Positions 1-11,800 of a DNA stretch of 64,000 bases are shown piece by piece (position 1 is the stretch's first letter; every line of letters begins with the position of its first letter). Both the position numbers and the translations under genes were made by a program. Source of the stretch: Psilocybe azurescens (taxonomy: Eukaryota > Basidiomycota > Agaricomycetes > Agaricales > Agrocybaceae); NCBI GenBank assembly GCA_023853785.1, contig JAJIRX010000871.1, positions 1-64,000 of the forward strand. The letters are read 5' to 3'. Under the pieces are notes generated by a model, which was not told where the DNA came from, made no database searches, and saw nothing but the letters and a program-made list of their open reading frames with translations.

Positions 1-600
1 ATAAATGAAATTATAAAATGCAAATAATAATGAACCAACAGCCTATATATATTAATTCTATACACACATTACCAACTACACTATTATTGCTTGTGGTATT
101 ATCAACATTTTATGAATTATATACTATTCTTTACAACACCCAATAATATATTCTGGCACTTCCTCTGAAGCTATACCCACATATTATATATCAAAATGAT
201 CAGAAAATTGAGGGCAATGCATCTGTAATTACACCATCATCATAATATTATGTCAGCATGTTCAATATACAAAATACTGTAAATTTAAATATATATAGAT
301 ATTGTAAACTACATTTTGCAACAAAATAGCACTCTGTTAGCTATATATTAATAGTTTTACAATAATAGAAATTAATGAAATACAAAGATTAATTTTATTC
401 AAGACATTTAGATTATATAAGCACAGATTTATATGAAAAATAGGTATTTCTTTATTAGAAATTTTTTAATTTTATATAACTATTACATAAACATATTCTC
501 CTAAATTTTACAATTCTAACAATACCAAATTTGTCACAAACTGTTGAGATCTATGTATACTTTTCGTATTATTACTTGGTGAGCTGTAAATAGTATGCTG
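1..600. other. AT-rich DNA without recognisable gene
   Basis: The stretch is strongly AT-rich, with many short A/T runs and stops in all frames. I see no coding signal, terminal repeat or RNA gene. It resembles decayed intergenic or transposon-derived DNA. Confidence 0.6.
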
Positions 601-610
601 ACATAATATA

Positions 611-890
611 GTTCCGCTTGGTACCACTCGGATTCCACTCGGAATTGGGTCTAATTGGGTTTCAAATTTGATGAATTCCACTTGGATTCCAGTCGGATTC
701 CGATCGGATTTTGGTCGGACTTGTTAACAGTGGAACCGGTCGGTACCGGTGGTTCCGATCGGAATCCAGTTGGAATCCGGTTGGAAAAATTTGGACATTT
801 TACTGCTAATTTGGCAGGGACACTGCCAAATAAAATTCCAGTCGGAACCGGTCGGATTCCGACCGGTTCCGATCGGTACCTGTGGGGGAG
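611..890. repeat. Degenerate GC-rich repeat of palindromic decamers
   Basis: The block is built from imperfect repeats of a roughly 10-12 base unit around TTCCGATCGGAA, with variants such as GGAACCGGTCGG, GGTACCGGTGG and GATTCCGACCGG. Because the unit is nearly self-complementary, both strands read alike, and open frames of 85-95 codons occur on both strands as by-products. It lies between AT-rich DNA and a Copia leader-like remnant. No protein function is proposed. Confidence 0.75.
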
Positions 891-893
891 TGT

Positions 894-1363
894 AAAGACC
901 TCCATGATTGTGCGAGATGGGAGTGAAGTGACGTGGTGGTAGTGAGCAGAGACGTGCGGGAATGTGTGCGGAACGTTGTAACGTGATGAGGTGGCGATAC
1001 GAGCATGGGCGCGGCCAGTGCGAGCGAAAACATGAAGAGTGTGGAAATGAAAAGTTGAGACTTTTCGATGAAATTGAGATTAAAGCGCAATGTGCGCAGG
1101 GCCCATAACTTGTTAAAGGTGGCGAGTTTGGAAACGTGCGAGACAGCTGTGGTCCGAAGTTTTGTGGTCACACTGTATCAGACAGAGTGACAATGAGGGC
1201 CTGAAGTCCAAAGTGAGTAACTAAGTGTATTGAGACTGAACTAAGCTATCTACTTGCCTGAAGTCCGAAGTGAGTAACTAAGGAGTTCAAGCAGTGTGCT
1301 ACAGTTACATAGGTGGCTGTCATGTGATCCCATCAGTCTGAGTCTGAAATATCAATTCTAACA
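894..1363 (-). mobile_element. Diverged Copia-family LTR (1111-1363) with leader remnant
   Basis: Bases 1111-1363 begin TGTTAAAGG and end TCTAACA. They keep the order of motifs of the solo LTR next door, including two copies of a TGAAGTCC..AGTGAGTAACTA motif that the intact LTR also has twice. Just outside the LTR, the GGGCCCATAAC block at 1100-1110 matches the leader seen beside the LTR fragment at 14,649, so this looks like a 5' LTR plus leader on the minus strand. The leader limit near 894 is approximate. It is an older, more diverged copy than the solo LTR at 1372. Confidence 0.6.
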
Positions 1364-1371
1364 GGACCTAC

Positions 1372-1745
1372 TGTTAAAGCAGGCGAGCTCAGGAACACGT
1401 GAGACACTCGGCTACCAAGTTATAGAACTATGGGAGCAGGGACAAGCGAGCTATAAGCGTCCGAAGTCCTAAGTGATTAACTGGGTATATTAGACATAAG
1501 ACCTAACTACTTGCCTGAAGTCCTAAGTGAGTAACTGGGGACTTCTGGCACTGAACTACAAGTCTTTATATACTATGTGGTACAGATCTAAACCCAAAAG
1601 GAAGTTGATAGACATCGTATAGATGATAAGAATCAAGATAAAGATCTGGAGCATCAAATAGATAAAGATCAACAATGCTGATGTAATCATGATAAAGATC
1701 AGATCACCTGATCTATAGATAGAAGTATGAAATGCAGTTTTAACA
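1372..1745 (-). mobile_element. Solo LTR of Copia-2 family, with target duplication
   Basis: The segment starts TGTTAAAGC and ends TTTTAACA. It is the reverse complement of the Copia LTR at 33,064-33,438, with nearly the same length (374 against 375 bp). It is flanked by CCTAC at 1367-1371 and CCTAC at 1746-1750, a perfect 5-bp target duplication. No internal Copia sequence lies beside it, so it is a solo LTR left by recombination between two LTRs. The right flank is LINE coding sequence, so the parent element inserted into, or at the edge of, a LINE copy. Confidence 0.9.
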
Positions 1746-2876
1746 CCTACATTACAAAGCACACGAGTATGCCACCGAACTCAAAGTCGCACTGGGCCCA
1801 CGCCCAGCTACATCATTTGACAGCCTGCGCATGCAAGCTGCCCTCTCTCAAGGCGCTTCCTGGAACGTTCTGTTCCAGGACCCCGAATATTGAGGACGGA
1901 ACTTTCTCCAACTCAAAACGGTCGACGGGGCCGTTGCACAGCCTGGGGGCAAAGATAACCCCTGGATTTATTTCGCGAACATGAGCTCTCCACAGCTCTA
2001 TACATGCATGTGTAGGTGTATTCTGAATCATGCGCCCATCGGGTCTTACTATTCCCGATTTAACCTTAACGATGGTCATACATCGTGCCTGTGTGGGTGT
2101 CCTTGGGAAACCCGCACGCATATCCTTACCTGTAAACGGACGTATCGTCCTCCCAGGACATGCGAGCTTAGGCAGCCAACCACATTGTGCTACCTTCACT
2201 CATTTTTGGAGATGAACCCCAAAGCGTTCGCCTTCCGCTTCGGCTCCCCCTTGCGGGCGTCGGTTGACAACTGACGTTGGGCATTGTGGGGGAATCTTTG
2301 TTCGGCGGTCTTGATTGGCATGGGCCAATTATCTGCTTGGCTCGTGGTTGTTTGGCTATGCTGGGGTAGGCCGTTTTGGCGGGGCTTGTTCGCCACTCGC
2401 TTCGGTGTTCGACTCACTACCTTCACCCAGGACCTGGACCATGTTACGAATGGCGTTGAGTATGTGGGAACCAGGGAGAGCTGGTACCGCTGGTCTCAGC
2501 TGCTGGACTTGGGTGCCCCCGCCCTTGTTAGTTATCTCCTGCTGGTGTTGCTTCCACTCCACCCCAGGCTTCCTAAGGCTAGGGTCACTCCTAGTCTATA
2601 TCCTGCGAGGTTGTTCTTTGTAGATAAGTTCCTATTTGTTTCTTGTTCTGCATCGAGGTTGGCGTTATATCCCCACAGTAGCTACCCCGTTATGTGTTCA
2701 GCACAGTCATTTATCGTAGGCTTCAGTGTTACCAACGGACTCTTAGTAGTTTCGGGCGAACAGTTTCTTAGTAGTTACCTGGTTGGGCATTTGTACTTAG
2801 CGACCGGACTGCTTTCAGCACCGGTATACAAATTGATGATTTTAAAAAAAAAAAGAAAAAAAAAAAAAAAAAAAGA
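1746..2876 (+). mobile_element. LINE-A: 5'-truncated Tad-like LINE, 3' end and poly(A)
   Basis: From 1746 to about 2275 the sequence is the plus-strand counterpart of the C-terminus of the LINE ORF2 at 15,340-15,840. It covers the end of the RNase H region and a Cys/His cluster (CLCGCPWETRTHILTC) near 2085-2130. Bases 2280-2845 are the LINE 3' untranslated region, also present at 14,210-14,500 and 14,760-15,330. It ends in an A-rich tail at 2847-2874. A 366-codon open frame at 2284-3384 runs through this UTR and tail into the next element and is not a gene. The 5' end coincides with the solo LTR. Confidence 0.85.
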
Positions 2877-5110
2877 GTATCGGGGTTCGGGATTGCGTAC
2901 CATAGGCAGCCAAGATGGATGCAGTGGGGCACCAATAACATCATCGCCAGACTTACGAGAAGTGGATGGTGCGGAGCATACAAACCTCCAAGGAGGTTCT
3001 TGGATAAAAACAATATCATATGCTAATACAAAATGTTTGAGTATAGTTTCTACGCTTAGGCTGGACTTTGCGCGAATTGAAACTCAAAATTCTAACCGGA
3101 AGGTCCTGGATGGTTTGACTCATCCTAATGACTGCTGGTTAGGGATTGACGGTGCGCAAAAAATTTGCTCGTACCTGACGATATTTCTCGACATGCCAAA
3201 GCTGATTGAACCTGTGACTCCAGAACACGCAAGTGCGCTCATGGGCACCATGATTCTTTCCACAATTTGGGCAGCGAGGGGTGTGAGGGCAGGGCTCTCC
3301 ACCAGGCGTGGGTGCCTGAGGGGGTCCGCCTTCGGATTGCCTTTGCAGCAGCCTGCAACGGCGCAATGCTGCTCCAACTTGTGAGGACCAGAGCATTGTG
3401 GACATTTGGCGGCAACTGCATGGCAGCGACTGACTGGATGGCCCCACTTCCAACACCGAGTGCAGAGGGGGACGCCCGGAGCTCTTCGAGCTAGAACGTA
3501 TCCAGAGGGGGCGACCCCTGAACATGAACTGTTTGTCGACGAAGCTGGCGAAGCGTGGGCACCGGAGGCGGTGTCCCAGATGTCAAAGAAAGCAGTGGCG
3601 GTAGTGCTTGCCTTGGATGTACAAACTACGCGGGGATCCCCGCATAGAATGTGCGATGAAGACCAAATGGGAGAGGCTTTGAGTGCTGCAGCAACCTCTT
3701 CCCGTTTGGTGAGGTGATCCAGGTCATAATGAGTACCTTGGAACTGAGGAACGTCAACAATTTGTAAGAACGACTTGGACGTGGGCATGCCGACCCACGG
3801 CGTAAACTTGTAGTGGGCCTTGAAGTGAGCAGTGACCATGCCACGGAGAATGTCCGTGTCACGTTCGCTGGGAACTTTGTCGGTGGGTACAGAGTACCCA
3901 TCGTACACGATTTCAACACCAAGGACCTTAACACGAAGGCCCTGGCGGGAGAGGACGTCCGAAGACAAGTCCTTGAAGAGGGTGGTGAGATTAGCATCCT
4001 TAGCATGATCTCCCATGTCAATGAGCAACTGGCGCCTTGAGGGCCGTGTGAGATATAGTCCGGAATCCTCCTACCCTTGCGGGAGGGGGGACGGGACAGA
4101 GGGCAGCTGGCATAGCTGGCTGCTGGATTTGAGCCTTCTTGTATGCGGCCTCCGCATAAGAACGTGGGGCAGGGGCGCACAGGGCGGGCAGAAGAGGGAG
4201 GCACTGGAGGGGGCCTCTGGTTAGGCACAACCGGTTTCTTAGCCGGAGGGCGGGGTTGAGGGGGAGCAGGGGGAGGAGGAGCAGGCTTATCAGCCCGCCC
4301 TTTCCCTTTATCCTGCTGTGCTCGAATAGGAGGCCTGGCCTGTGCGCTCCCACGAGAGGAGCGAACAGGTTCAGCCGGGGTCATAACGTCGTCGTTATCG
4401 CCAGCCCCACCGTGGTCAGACCAAGCCGGGGGGGGGGGAGGAGATGCAGAGGGGTCTGGGGAAGTAGGACTGATGGCCAATGGCCTTCGAATAGTGTCGT
4501 CTTCCGTAGCGAATAACTCCGCAACCGCACGGATTGGGAGGATGTTGTCGGGAGTGGGAGTGGTACCCAAGTCCCTATTGAAGGTCTCGTGGGTGAAATC
4601 CACCAACGCTTGAGCCAGGGATGCCCCCATGGGGGATGAGTGAAGGTCGATGTTAGATGAACTGACATACCCAACGATCATCCTGAGTGCTCCCAATATC
4701 CTATGGCTATCTTCTACCACATCGGCATCGCCGTAACTGAGTGATAGGTATGCGGGGAGTCATCCATATCTTTGATCTCAGACCTCGCTGGCGAAGGAGC
4801 GTCGGAGGGCTGGGCGGTGTTGTCCCTGGCAGTAACCATGGGAGTGCGATGACGAGACGACTGCCTCGACGACGTGGCAGAGCGACTGGGTTGGGCGGTG
4901 CATGCCCCACGTGAAGCAGGGACCGGGCCTTGACTATAGGTATCTCAAACAGCGGGAGCGCCCGCTGTAGGGACCGGGGATGCAGTCGGCGAAGGTTGAG
5001 CTGCGGAGGGTTTGGCTCTGGAGGCCAACGTCTGAAATGGAGACGGTGGTCTTGTGGGTTGCTGTTTAGGCGGCATAGCTATGGACACCCAAGCTAATAC
5101 TGCCGGTGGT
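2877..5110 (-). mobile_element. LINE-B: 5' half of a Tad-like LINE
   Basis: On the minus strand this segment carries a 5' leader, ORF1 and the first codons of ORF2. The ORF2 start near 3060-2880 includes an endonuclease-like IQEPPW-type motif, degraded here to LSKNLLGG, that aligns with LINE-C at 19,135-19,300. The rest of ORF2 is missing, because LINE-A with its poly(A) lies directly against it at 2876. The remainder is not found left of LINE-A, so a deletion accompanied or followed that insertion. The right end meets Copia-1 sequence near 5110-5130. Confidence 0.75.
3120..5076 (-). pseudogene. LINE-B ORF1 (gag-like, zinc knuckles), broken
   Basis: ORF1 would begin at the ATG at 5076 (MPPKQQPTRPPSP). 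It has a proline-rich N-terminal region, a middle domain, and a C-terminal cluster of zinc knuckles (CTRCWKWGHPVSRC at about 3450, then CPQCSGPHKLEQHC and RCPNCGKNHGAHERTC). Such knuckles are typical of the nucleic-acid-binding ORF1 protein of Tad/I-type LINEs. The frame is interrupted by an early TGA near 4947, a shift near 4170-4040, and another inside the knuckle region, so no full protein can be made. Confidence 0.75.
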
Positions 5111-5142
5111 GGTAATGCTGGGGTGGTTACCCAAGTAAAGCT

Positions 5143-7333
5143 TTGTGTAGAACATTTGCGACAATGAGCAGAAATTTCTCACGGTGGATACGTGGCAGTA
5201 CCGGAACAAGAAAGGATGAACCAATTCCTATCCCAGAGTCAGAAAATGAACAAGAAGTACTACCACCTGTCTTGCCTGAGGTAGACGAGATTGCACCTCC
5301 CACTGGGCCTAACCCAGCACCTAAAGTTGACAAAGGGAAACAGAAAGCGATTGAGCCCACAATTGAAGAAAAGGAGAAGGAAGAGATTGAATTGCCAGGA
5401 CGTACCAAACGTAATGCCAGGATTATTGAAAGTGATCCAGAGGAAGAGCCACGGAAGCGTATAAAGCTTCAACCTCATAAACATGTCAAGCCTGTTGCCG
5501 CAGTTCGACGTTCCAAACGTCTTGCAACAGATAATAACAAGTCAGTACCAGAACCTGAACCAGTGCCAGAACCAGAACCAGAACCAGAGGTCAACCCAGA
5601 GGGTTTAACGTCAAGGTATCCGAGACGTAACCGTAGACCTCCTGGTGAATGGTGGGCAGTCAGAACACCTAAACCTCTTGTTCCTGATTCTGACGATGAG
5701 GATGACTCTGAGGATGATGATGAAGAAATGGCTAATCCTGTTAGTGTGTCTGCTAATCCACAAACTTATTCAGAAGCCATGAACTCAGAACAGGCAGATC
5801 AGTGGCAAGCTGCAATGTTGGAAGAATATAACTGGCACTTGGAAAATGGAACTTGGGAAATTGTGGAACTACCTGAAGGGCAGAAGGCAATTGGGTCTAA
5901 ATGGGTGTATAAGACAAAATATAACGCAGATGGGTCAATTGAGCGATTTAAAGCACGTGTGGTCGGTAAAGGTTTTAACCAACGACCTGGCCAGGACTAC
6001 TTTGAAACCTTTGCATCTACTATGCAGCATGCTACTGTGTGCATTGTGTTGGCTTTGACTGCTATTGAAGATATGGAACTCCGTTCTGTGGATATATCGT
6101 ATGCATTCACAAACAGTGACATTGACGTTGAGATCTATATGCAGCAGCCACTAGGATTTTTGCAAGGTGGAAAAAGCACAGTCTGTAGGCTTAACAAGTC
6201 CATTTATGGGTTAAAGCAGTCATCACATCTATGGAGTGAAACACTTGGAAAGGTTTTGCTTGAACTTGGGTTTCAGAAGACTTATAGTGATGCATCACTC
6301 TATATATATGATAAAGATAATATCAAAATCATTGTGCCCATATTTGTGGATGACATCACTTTGGCTTCAAAGTCTCAGGTGGCTCTTGACAACTTTGTTA
6401 TTGAACTTGGAAAGCATTTCAAACTAAGGGACCTGGGTGCAACCAATTTTTCGTTTGGGGGTTGAGATTACAAGAAAAAGGGAAGAGCACAAGCTATATT
6501 TGTCACAGCACCAATATATTGTGAACAAATTGGAGGAGTTTGGAATGGCTGATTGCAAACCTGTTGGTACTCCTATGCTACCAGGATTGAAGTTAATGTC
6601 AGAGCAGAGTCCTTTGAGTTCTGAAGAAAAGAGAGAGATGGATGACATCTCATATATTTCTGCCGTTGGATCTCTTATGTATTTGGCTACCATGACCCGG
6701 CCTGACATTGCTTATACAGTCAGTGTGTTGGCAAGATTCAATCACAACTCTGGCATGGAACACTGGAAAGCTGTTAAGCACTTGTTTAGGTACTTGCAGG
6801 GCACAAAGGAGATGAGGTTGGAATATGGACCAGACCCCTCACTTGGAGATGAACTGTTTGCCACATATAGTGATGCAGACCATGGAGGGGATAAGGATAG
6901 TGGAAAGTCAACAGATGGTTATTTGGTGAAGATTGGGTCAGGAGTGGTTTCATGGAGGAGCAAGCTGCAACCTGTTGTGACAAGGTCAACAACAGAGGCA
7001 GAGTTTATAGCTGCTGGAGCAGCTGGCATGGAAATCCGGTGGATTCAAAAGTTGTTGAAGGAGTTGGGGTACACACCATCTGCACCAGCCAAGCTGTATA
7101 TGGACAATCAGTCATCTATGTCTGTTGCAAAGAATCCTGAACATCATGGAAGGATAAAACACTTGGACTTATGTTTTTACTGGTTGCGAGATCAGGTGGC
7201 AATGAAGAGAATGCAACCCTTATATTTGCAGACCGAGGATATGCCAGCCGACTTGTTAACAAAAGCTCTACCCAAGCCACAGGTTCAGAAGTTGCGAGAA
7301 TTAATGGGATTAGTGATGGGGAAGGAAGAATGA
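5143..7333 (+). pseudogene. Copia-1 pol fragment (reverse transcriptase and RNase H)
   Basis: Translation gives a charged linker with a Pro-Glu repeat (PEPEPVPEPEPEPE, about 5550-5590), then the Copia RT_2 region beginning SEAMNSEQADQWQAAM. The RT signatures SKWVYKTKYN, FKARVVGKGFNQ and the catalytic FVDD (IFVDDITLASKS, near 6345) are intact, and the RNase H end KHLDLCFYWLRDQ is present. The first frame ends at 6465. One extra base in the T run near 6447-6452 shifts the frame, and the homologous protein resumes in another frame to the stop at 7333. N-terminal domains are absent. Confidence 0.9.
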
Positions 7334-7410
7334 GGAGATGTATCATCAGGGGGTTGTTTTGGATGTGATTCAACATCTTATGGATTATGGAAGTGTTTTA
7401 TCAGGGGTTG

Positions 7411-7880
7411 TGTTAGTTTTTGTGATTAAACACTTTGTTTCTAATGTTCTACACTTGATATTTGGACTTGTACAAATGGACACTTAGTTAGAATTCGCTC
7501 TTTTCGGTGTTTTTGCACACTGTTCTGTTAATAACTTTTTGTAGAGTAAAGTTATTCAAATTCTGATCACTGATCCGGAATTCCCTCGTTGAGACGGTTC
7601 CAGTGATATATAATTTGTCACGTAATTATAGGTTTGGTGTTTTGACACAATATTGTGGACACCTATAGTCACGCCTCGCCATTTTTAGACACTTAGCCAT
7701 GTAAAAGACCAGTATTCCTACTATGTCTGAGGAAACAAAGACACTAGAACAAGATTTGGAGTCTACAGAAGCAATTTACTATTTTCACTCATACTTGTCA
7801 TTGTTGCGCATTTGAGATTTGACTCTATTGTTACTCATCAGTATAGCTACTGATTTGTGCATTATTGTCTATTTCTAACA
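7411..7880 (+). mobile_element. 3' LTR of Copia-1
   Basis: The stretch starts TGTTAGTTTT and ends ATTTCTAACA, so its ends form the six-base inverted repeat TGTTAG/CTAACA. A purine-rich tract, ATCAGGGGTTG, lies immediately upstream at 7400-7410 as expected for second-strand priming. No second copy is present in the window, so the boundaries rest on these two signals and the abrupt start of Gypsy-1 sequence at 7881. Confidence 0.65.
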
Positions 7881-8836
7881 TGAACCCTCTGAAAACTCTG
7901 AACCGAACAAAACACAAATGGTTGACCAACAAATGATCGATGCCCGAAGACGAGAGAACTCTCTCTTTGCAAACCAACGCCTTTCAACGGCGAATGGTTT
8001 AAAAGCAAGAAATTCCTTCAAGAATGTATCCTCTATATGGGGATCAACAAGGACGTTCACGACACAGAATCAAAATGAATTGCGTTTATTCTCTCTTTCA
8101 TGCAAGAAGGAAATGCGGTCATCTGGAAACAACAATTCATCCAGAACAAACTGAACCTTGACACAGGGGATATTGACTTACCGACTTACAGGGAATTTCC
8201 AGAAGGCATTCAAGCCAGAAGAAGAAGACATCGATGCATTAGACAAATTAAAAATGCTTCGACAAAAGAACCTGACTGCCAAACAACTAGTAACAAAGTT
8301 CAAACTACTGGTTGGAGAGGTGGGGATGTCTAACAACTCCGACACTGCAAACAAACTCTTGATCGAAATGTTCAAGGCAGCGCTAAACCCGGGCGCTAGT
8401 ACAGAAGATCATCATGTCCGAGAAGAAGCCCACAAAAATCAAAGAATGGTACGACAAAGCCATGATCTTCGACAGAAGCTATCGACTCGCTATGGCGATT
8501 AAAGGCCCATCTCAATCAAATGCGCGAATTCATTCCCAGAGCCAGCGCCAAGAAAGGACCCCTTTGCAATGGACGCCGATGTTATGACCACCGAAGAAAG
8601 AACAAGCCTTATGAAAAGGGGGCTTGTTCAGATGCAAACAACCAGGACATCTCGCCGTAGATTGTCCTCAGAAGAAGAAGAACAATCTGTTCATACCGAA
8701 GGAGTTACCGAAGAAGAAATGGACACCCAAGGACCTTCATGCCCATATCCGGGAGCTGAACATGGAGGAGAGAGAAGAACTGGCGAGTTTGGCGATGGGA
8801 AACCAGGAAGAGGAAAGCAACACTGAGGATTTTTAA
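7881..8836 (+). pseudogene. Gypsy-1 gag (capsid and zinc knuckle), frameshifted
   Basis: The N-terminus is missing. Capsid sequence (FKSKKFLQECILYMGINKDV, near 7995-8055) aligns with Gypsy-2 gag (SKSFIQDCYLYMDINEDI), but the frame changes several times between 7918 and 8500. The nucleocapsid knuckle CFRCKQPGHLAVDC lies near 8625-8665. It is followed by a basic and then acidic tail ending at 8836. The product would package element RNA in virus-like particles if intact. Confidence 0.8.
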
Positions 8837-8850
8837 AACGGAGAACCGAA

Positions 8851-11800
8851 TTGACATTGGTCTCTCCACGATTAGGCATCTACTCTGTATTTATGGCTAC
8901 ACTCGAGAATAAATCTATGCATTTACCGATTTCTTTCTCTGCCATAAAAAACGGAAAGCCACAAATCGTCAAAACCTCGGGTCTAATTGACTCTGGAGCT
9001 GGTGGAAAATTCATCGACCAAAATTACGCTAGGAAACTAGGACTTGAACAAAAAACCTTGAAAAGAAACCTCACGGTATACAATGTGGACAGAACCCTCA
9101 ACAAAAAAGGAACGATCTCTACCTTTGTAGAACTCGATCTTACCATCGGGAACAGAACGAACAAGGAAATTCTATTTGTCTCTGGACTAGGACGACAAAA
9201 AATTATCCTAGGATTACCTTGGCTTCAAAAACGAAACCCTGACATCGACTGGGAAACTGGAAGAGTCAAATGGAGAATTTCCAAATCTATCCGCACCACC
9301 ACTATGGAAGAAGAACAGGAAGAAACTGAACTTATCATGGACACCACGGATGCCCCACTTGAAGACTTCAACGCTTTGGTAATAGATTTTATCGAAGCCA
9401 AAGACTTGGAAGAAATGGACCAGGCATAGATCAACGCGAAAACTATGGCTTCACAAACTCTGGCAATGGAACACAAAAACAGGACACCCGCTAAACCTCT
9501 GGAAGAACTTATTCCCCCAGATCTCCACGACTACCTCGGACTTTTTGACCAAAAGGCAGCAGACTGATTTCCCATCTCAAGACCCTGGGACCACAAAATT
9601 GAACTGAAACCTGAATTCAAACCGAAACCATGCAAAGTATACAGCCTTACCCCGGAAGAACAAATCGAACAGGACAAATTTCTCAAAGAAATGCTGGACA
9701 AGGGATATATTGTCAGATCAGAATCGGACATCACATCACCCTTTTTCTTTGTAGCCAAGAAAGATGGAAAACTGCAGCCTTGTCAGGACTATTGATATCT
9801 AAATGAATGGACAATAAAGAATGCCTACCCTTTGCTCTATTGGACAAACTCAAAGGAGCGAAATTCTTTACCAAACTGGACGTCAGGCAAGGATACAACA
9901 ATGTTCACATTCGAAAGGAAGATCAACGGAAAGCAGCCTTCAAAACGAATCGAGGACTCTTCGAACCCATGGTCATGTTCTTCGGATTATGCAATTCCCT
10001 GGCCATTTTCAATCCATGATGGATTCACTATTCGAAGGCGAAATCTCTGGAGGATTCGTGATTATCTACATGGACGACATCTTAATCTTTGCCGAAAACC
10101 AAGAAGATTTGGCGAAGTATGAACGGATCGTCCTACAAAGACTAAAGGATAACAACCTGTACCTCAAGCCAAAAAATGTGTCTTCAGACAACGGAAGGTC
10201 GAATACCTGGGAATGATAATCGAAGAAGGAAAGATCTCCATGGACCAATCGAAACTTAAAGGAATCTGAGACTGGCCTGCACCTACTATGGTCAAGCAAG
10301 TCAGAGGATTCCTGGGATTTGAAATTTTTACCAAAAATTCATCAGGAAGTTCTCTACGGTAGCGCAACCCCTGAACGACCTCCTAAGGAAAGACAAGAAA
10401 TTCGAATGGACAGACGCAGCTCAACGAGTGTTCGACGAACTGAAACGATGATTCACGGAAGAACCGATTCTCTCGATGCCAGACCCAAGCAAACCATTTC
10501 AAATTGAATGTGACGCCTCTAAATACGCATCTGGAGCTGTTCTGACCCAGCTCAATGGAAACGGCAAAAGACACCTGTGTGCATTTATTTCGAAAACCTT
10601 CTCCGCTGACGGAAAGAAACTACGAAATCGACAATCGAGAACTCCTGGCAATTGTACAAGCATTACAGGAATGGAGACACTACATTCAAGGATCCGAACA
10701 CATGATGACTATCCATTCCGATCACAAGAACCTGACCTACTTCAGAAGCCCAAGAAATCTGAACAGACGGCAAGCTCGATGGTCATTATACCTATCCGAA
10801 TTCGATCTGAAACTAATCCACATGCCCGGGATGAAAATGATTCAATCCAATGCCTTATCAAGAAGGCCAGATCTTATACCAGATGAAGACCACGATAACG
10901 AAGATGTGACTCTTTTAACGGAAGAACTTTTTGTCAATCTAATCGACACCGAACTACAACAGAAAATTGTCAATTCAGAAGAATTCGACACCGATATTGC
11001 GGAGATCTTGAAAGCTCTACTACAAGAAGGACCATCGAACTTACGAGCCGACCTCGACGACTGGAAAACGGAGGAATTCAACGGAAAAAATGTCATTTTT
11101 TACAAAGACAAAACATATATACCGAAGAACCAAAACCTACAACAACAAGTGGTAAAATCCTTTCACAATCTACCATCAGCAGGGCACCCTGGAGAACTCG
11201 AAACCTACAACGCAGTAAGAACACATTATTGGTGGCCAGGACTACGATCCTTCATAAAACAATACGTCAAAGGCTGCGGAAGCTGTCAGCAATTCAAGAT
11301 TAACAGAAATCCCTTGCACCCATCCTTTATGCCAATCGCCGGACCAACTTCCACACGACCATTCGCAAACTGTTCAATGGACTTTCTAACTGACTTACCA
11401 CCGGTTAAGAACAGCGTGGGACAGATCGTGGACGCAATCATGGTTGTGGTAGACCATGGGCTTACTAAGAGGGTGATTTTAATACCTTGCCAAAAGAAAG
11501 GCGAACCGGGAGAGGCACTTGACGTAGAAGGAGCAGCTCAACTCTTACTCGACAACCTCTTCAAACGATTCAGACTCCCAGATAGCATTATCTCCAACCG
11601 AGACCCCCTATTCACTGCAAAAGTCTTCCAAGAACTCATGAAACTCTTAGGGATCAAGTCCAAATTAACTACGGCTTATCATCCAATAGGAGACGGAACC
11701 ACCGAACGATTCAACCAAGAAATAGAAGCCTATCTGTCCATCTATTGTTCGTCACATCCAACCGACTGGAACAAGTCAATTGGAACCTTGGAATTCACTC

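Larger units (their letters stand above)
5127..7880 (+). mobile_element. Copia-1: 5'-deleted Ty1/Copia element with 3' LTR
   Basis: The element retains the end of the integrase linker, the reverse transcriptase, RNase H and a 3' LTR. Gag, protease, most of integrase and the 5' LTR are missing. LTR elements do not truncate at their 5' end on insertion, so deletion is inferred at the LINE-B junction near 5110-5130. The 3' LTR meets Gypsy-1 gag sequence directly at 7881, which suggests Copia-1 originally inserted into Gypsy-1. Confidence 0.85.

Noticed and set aside
655..942. Possible small protein genes on both strands over the palindromic repeat
   Set aside because: The frames arise from the self-complementary repeat and show no protein-like conservation.
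2284..3384. A 366-codon plus-strand open frame
   Set aside because: It runs through the LINE-A 3' UTR, its poly(A) (giving a poly-Lys run) and antisense LINE-B sequence. It is a chance frame across two elements.
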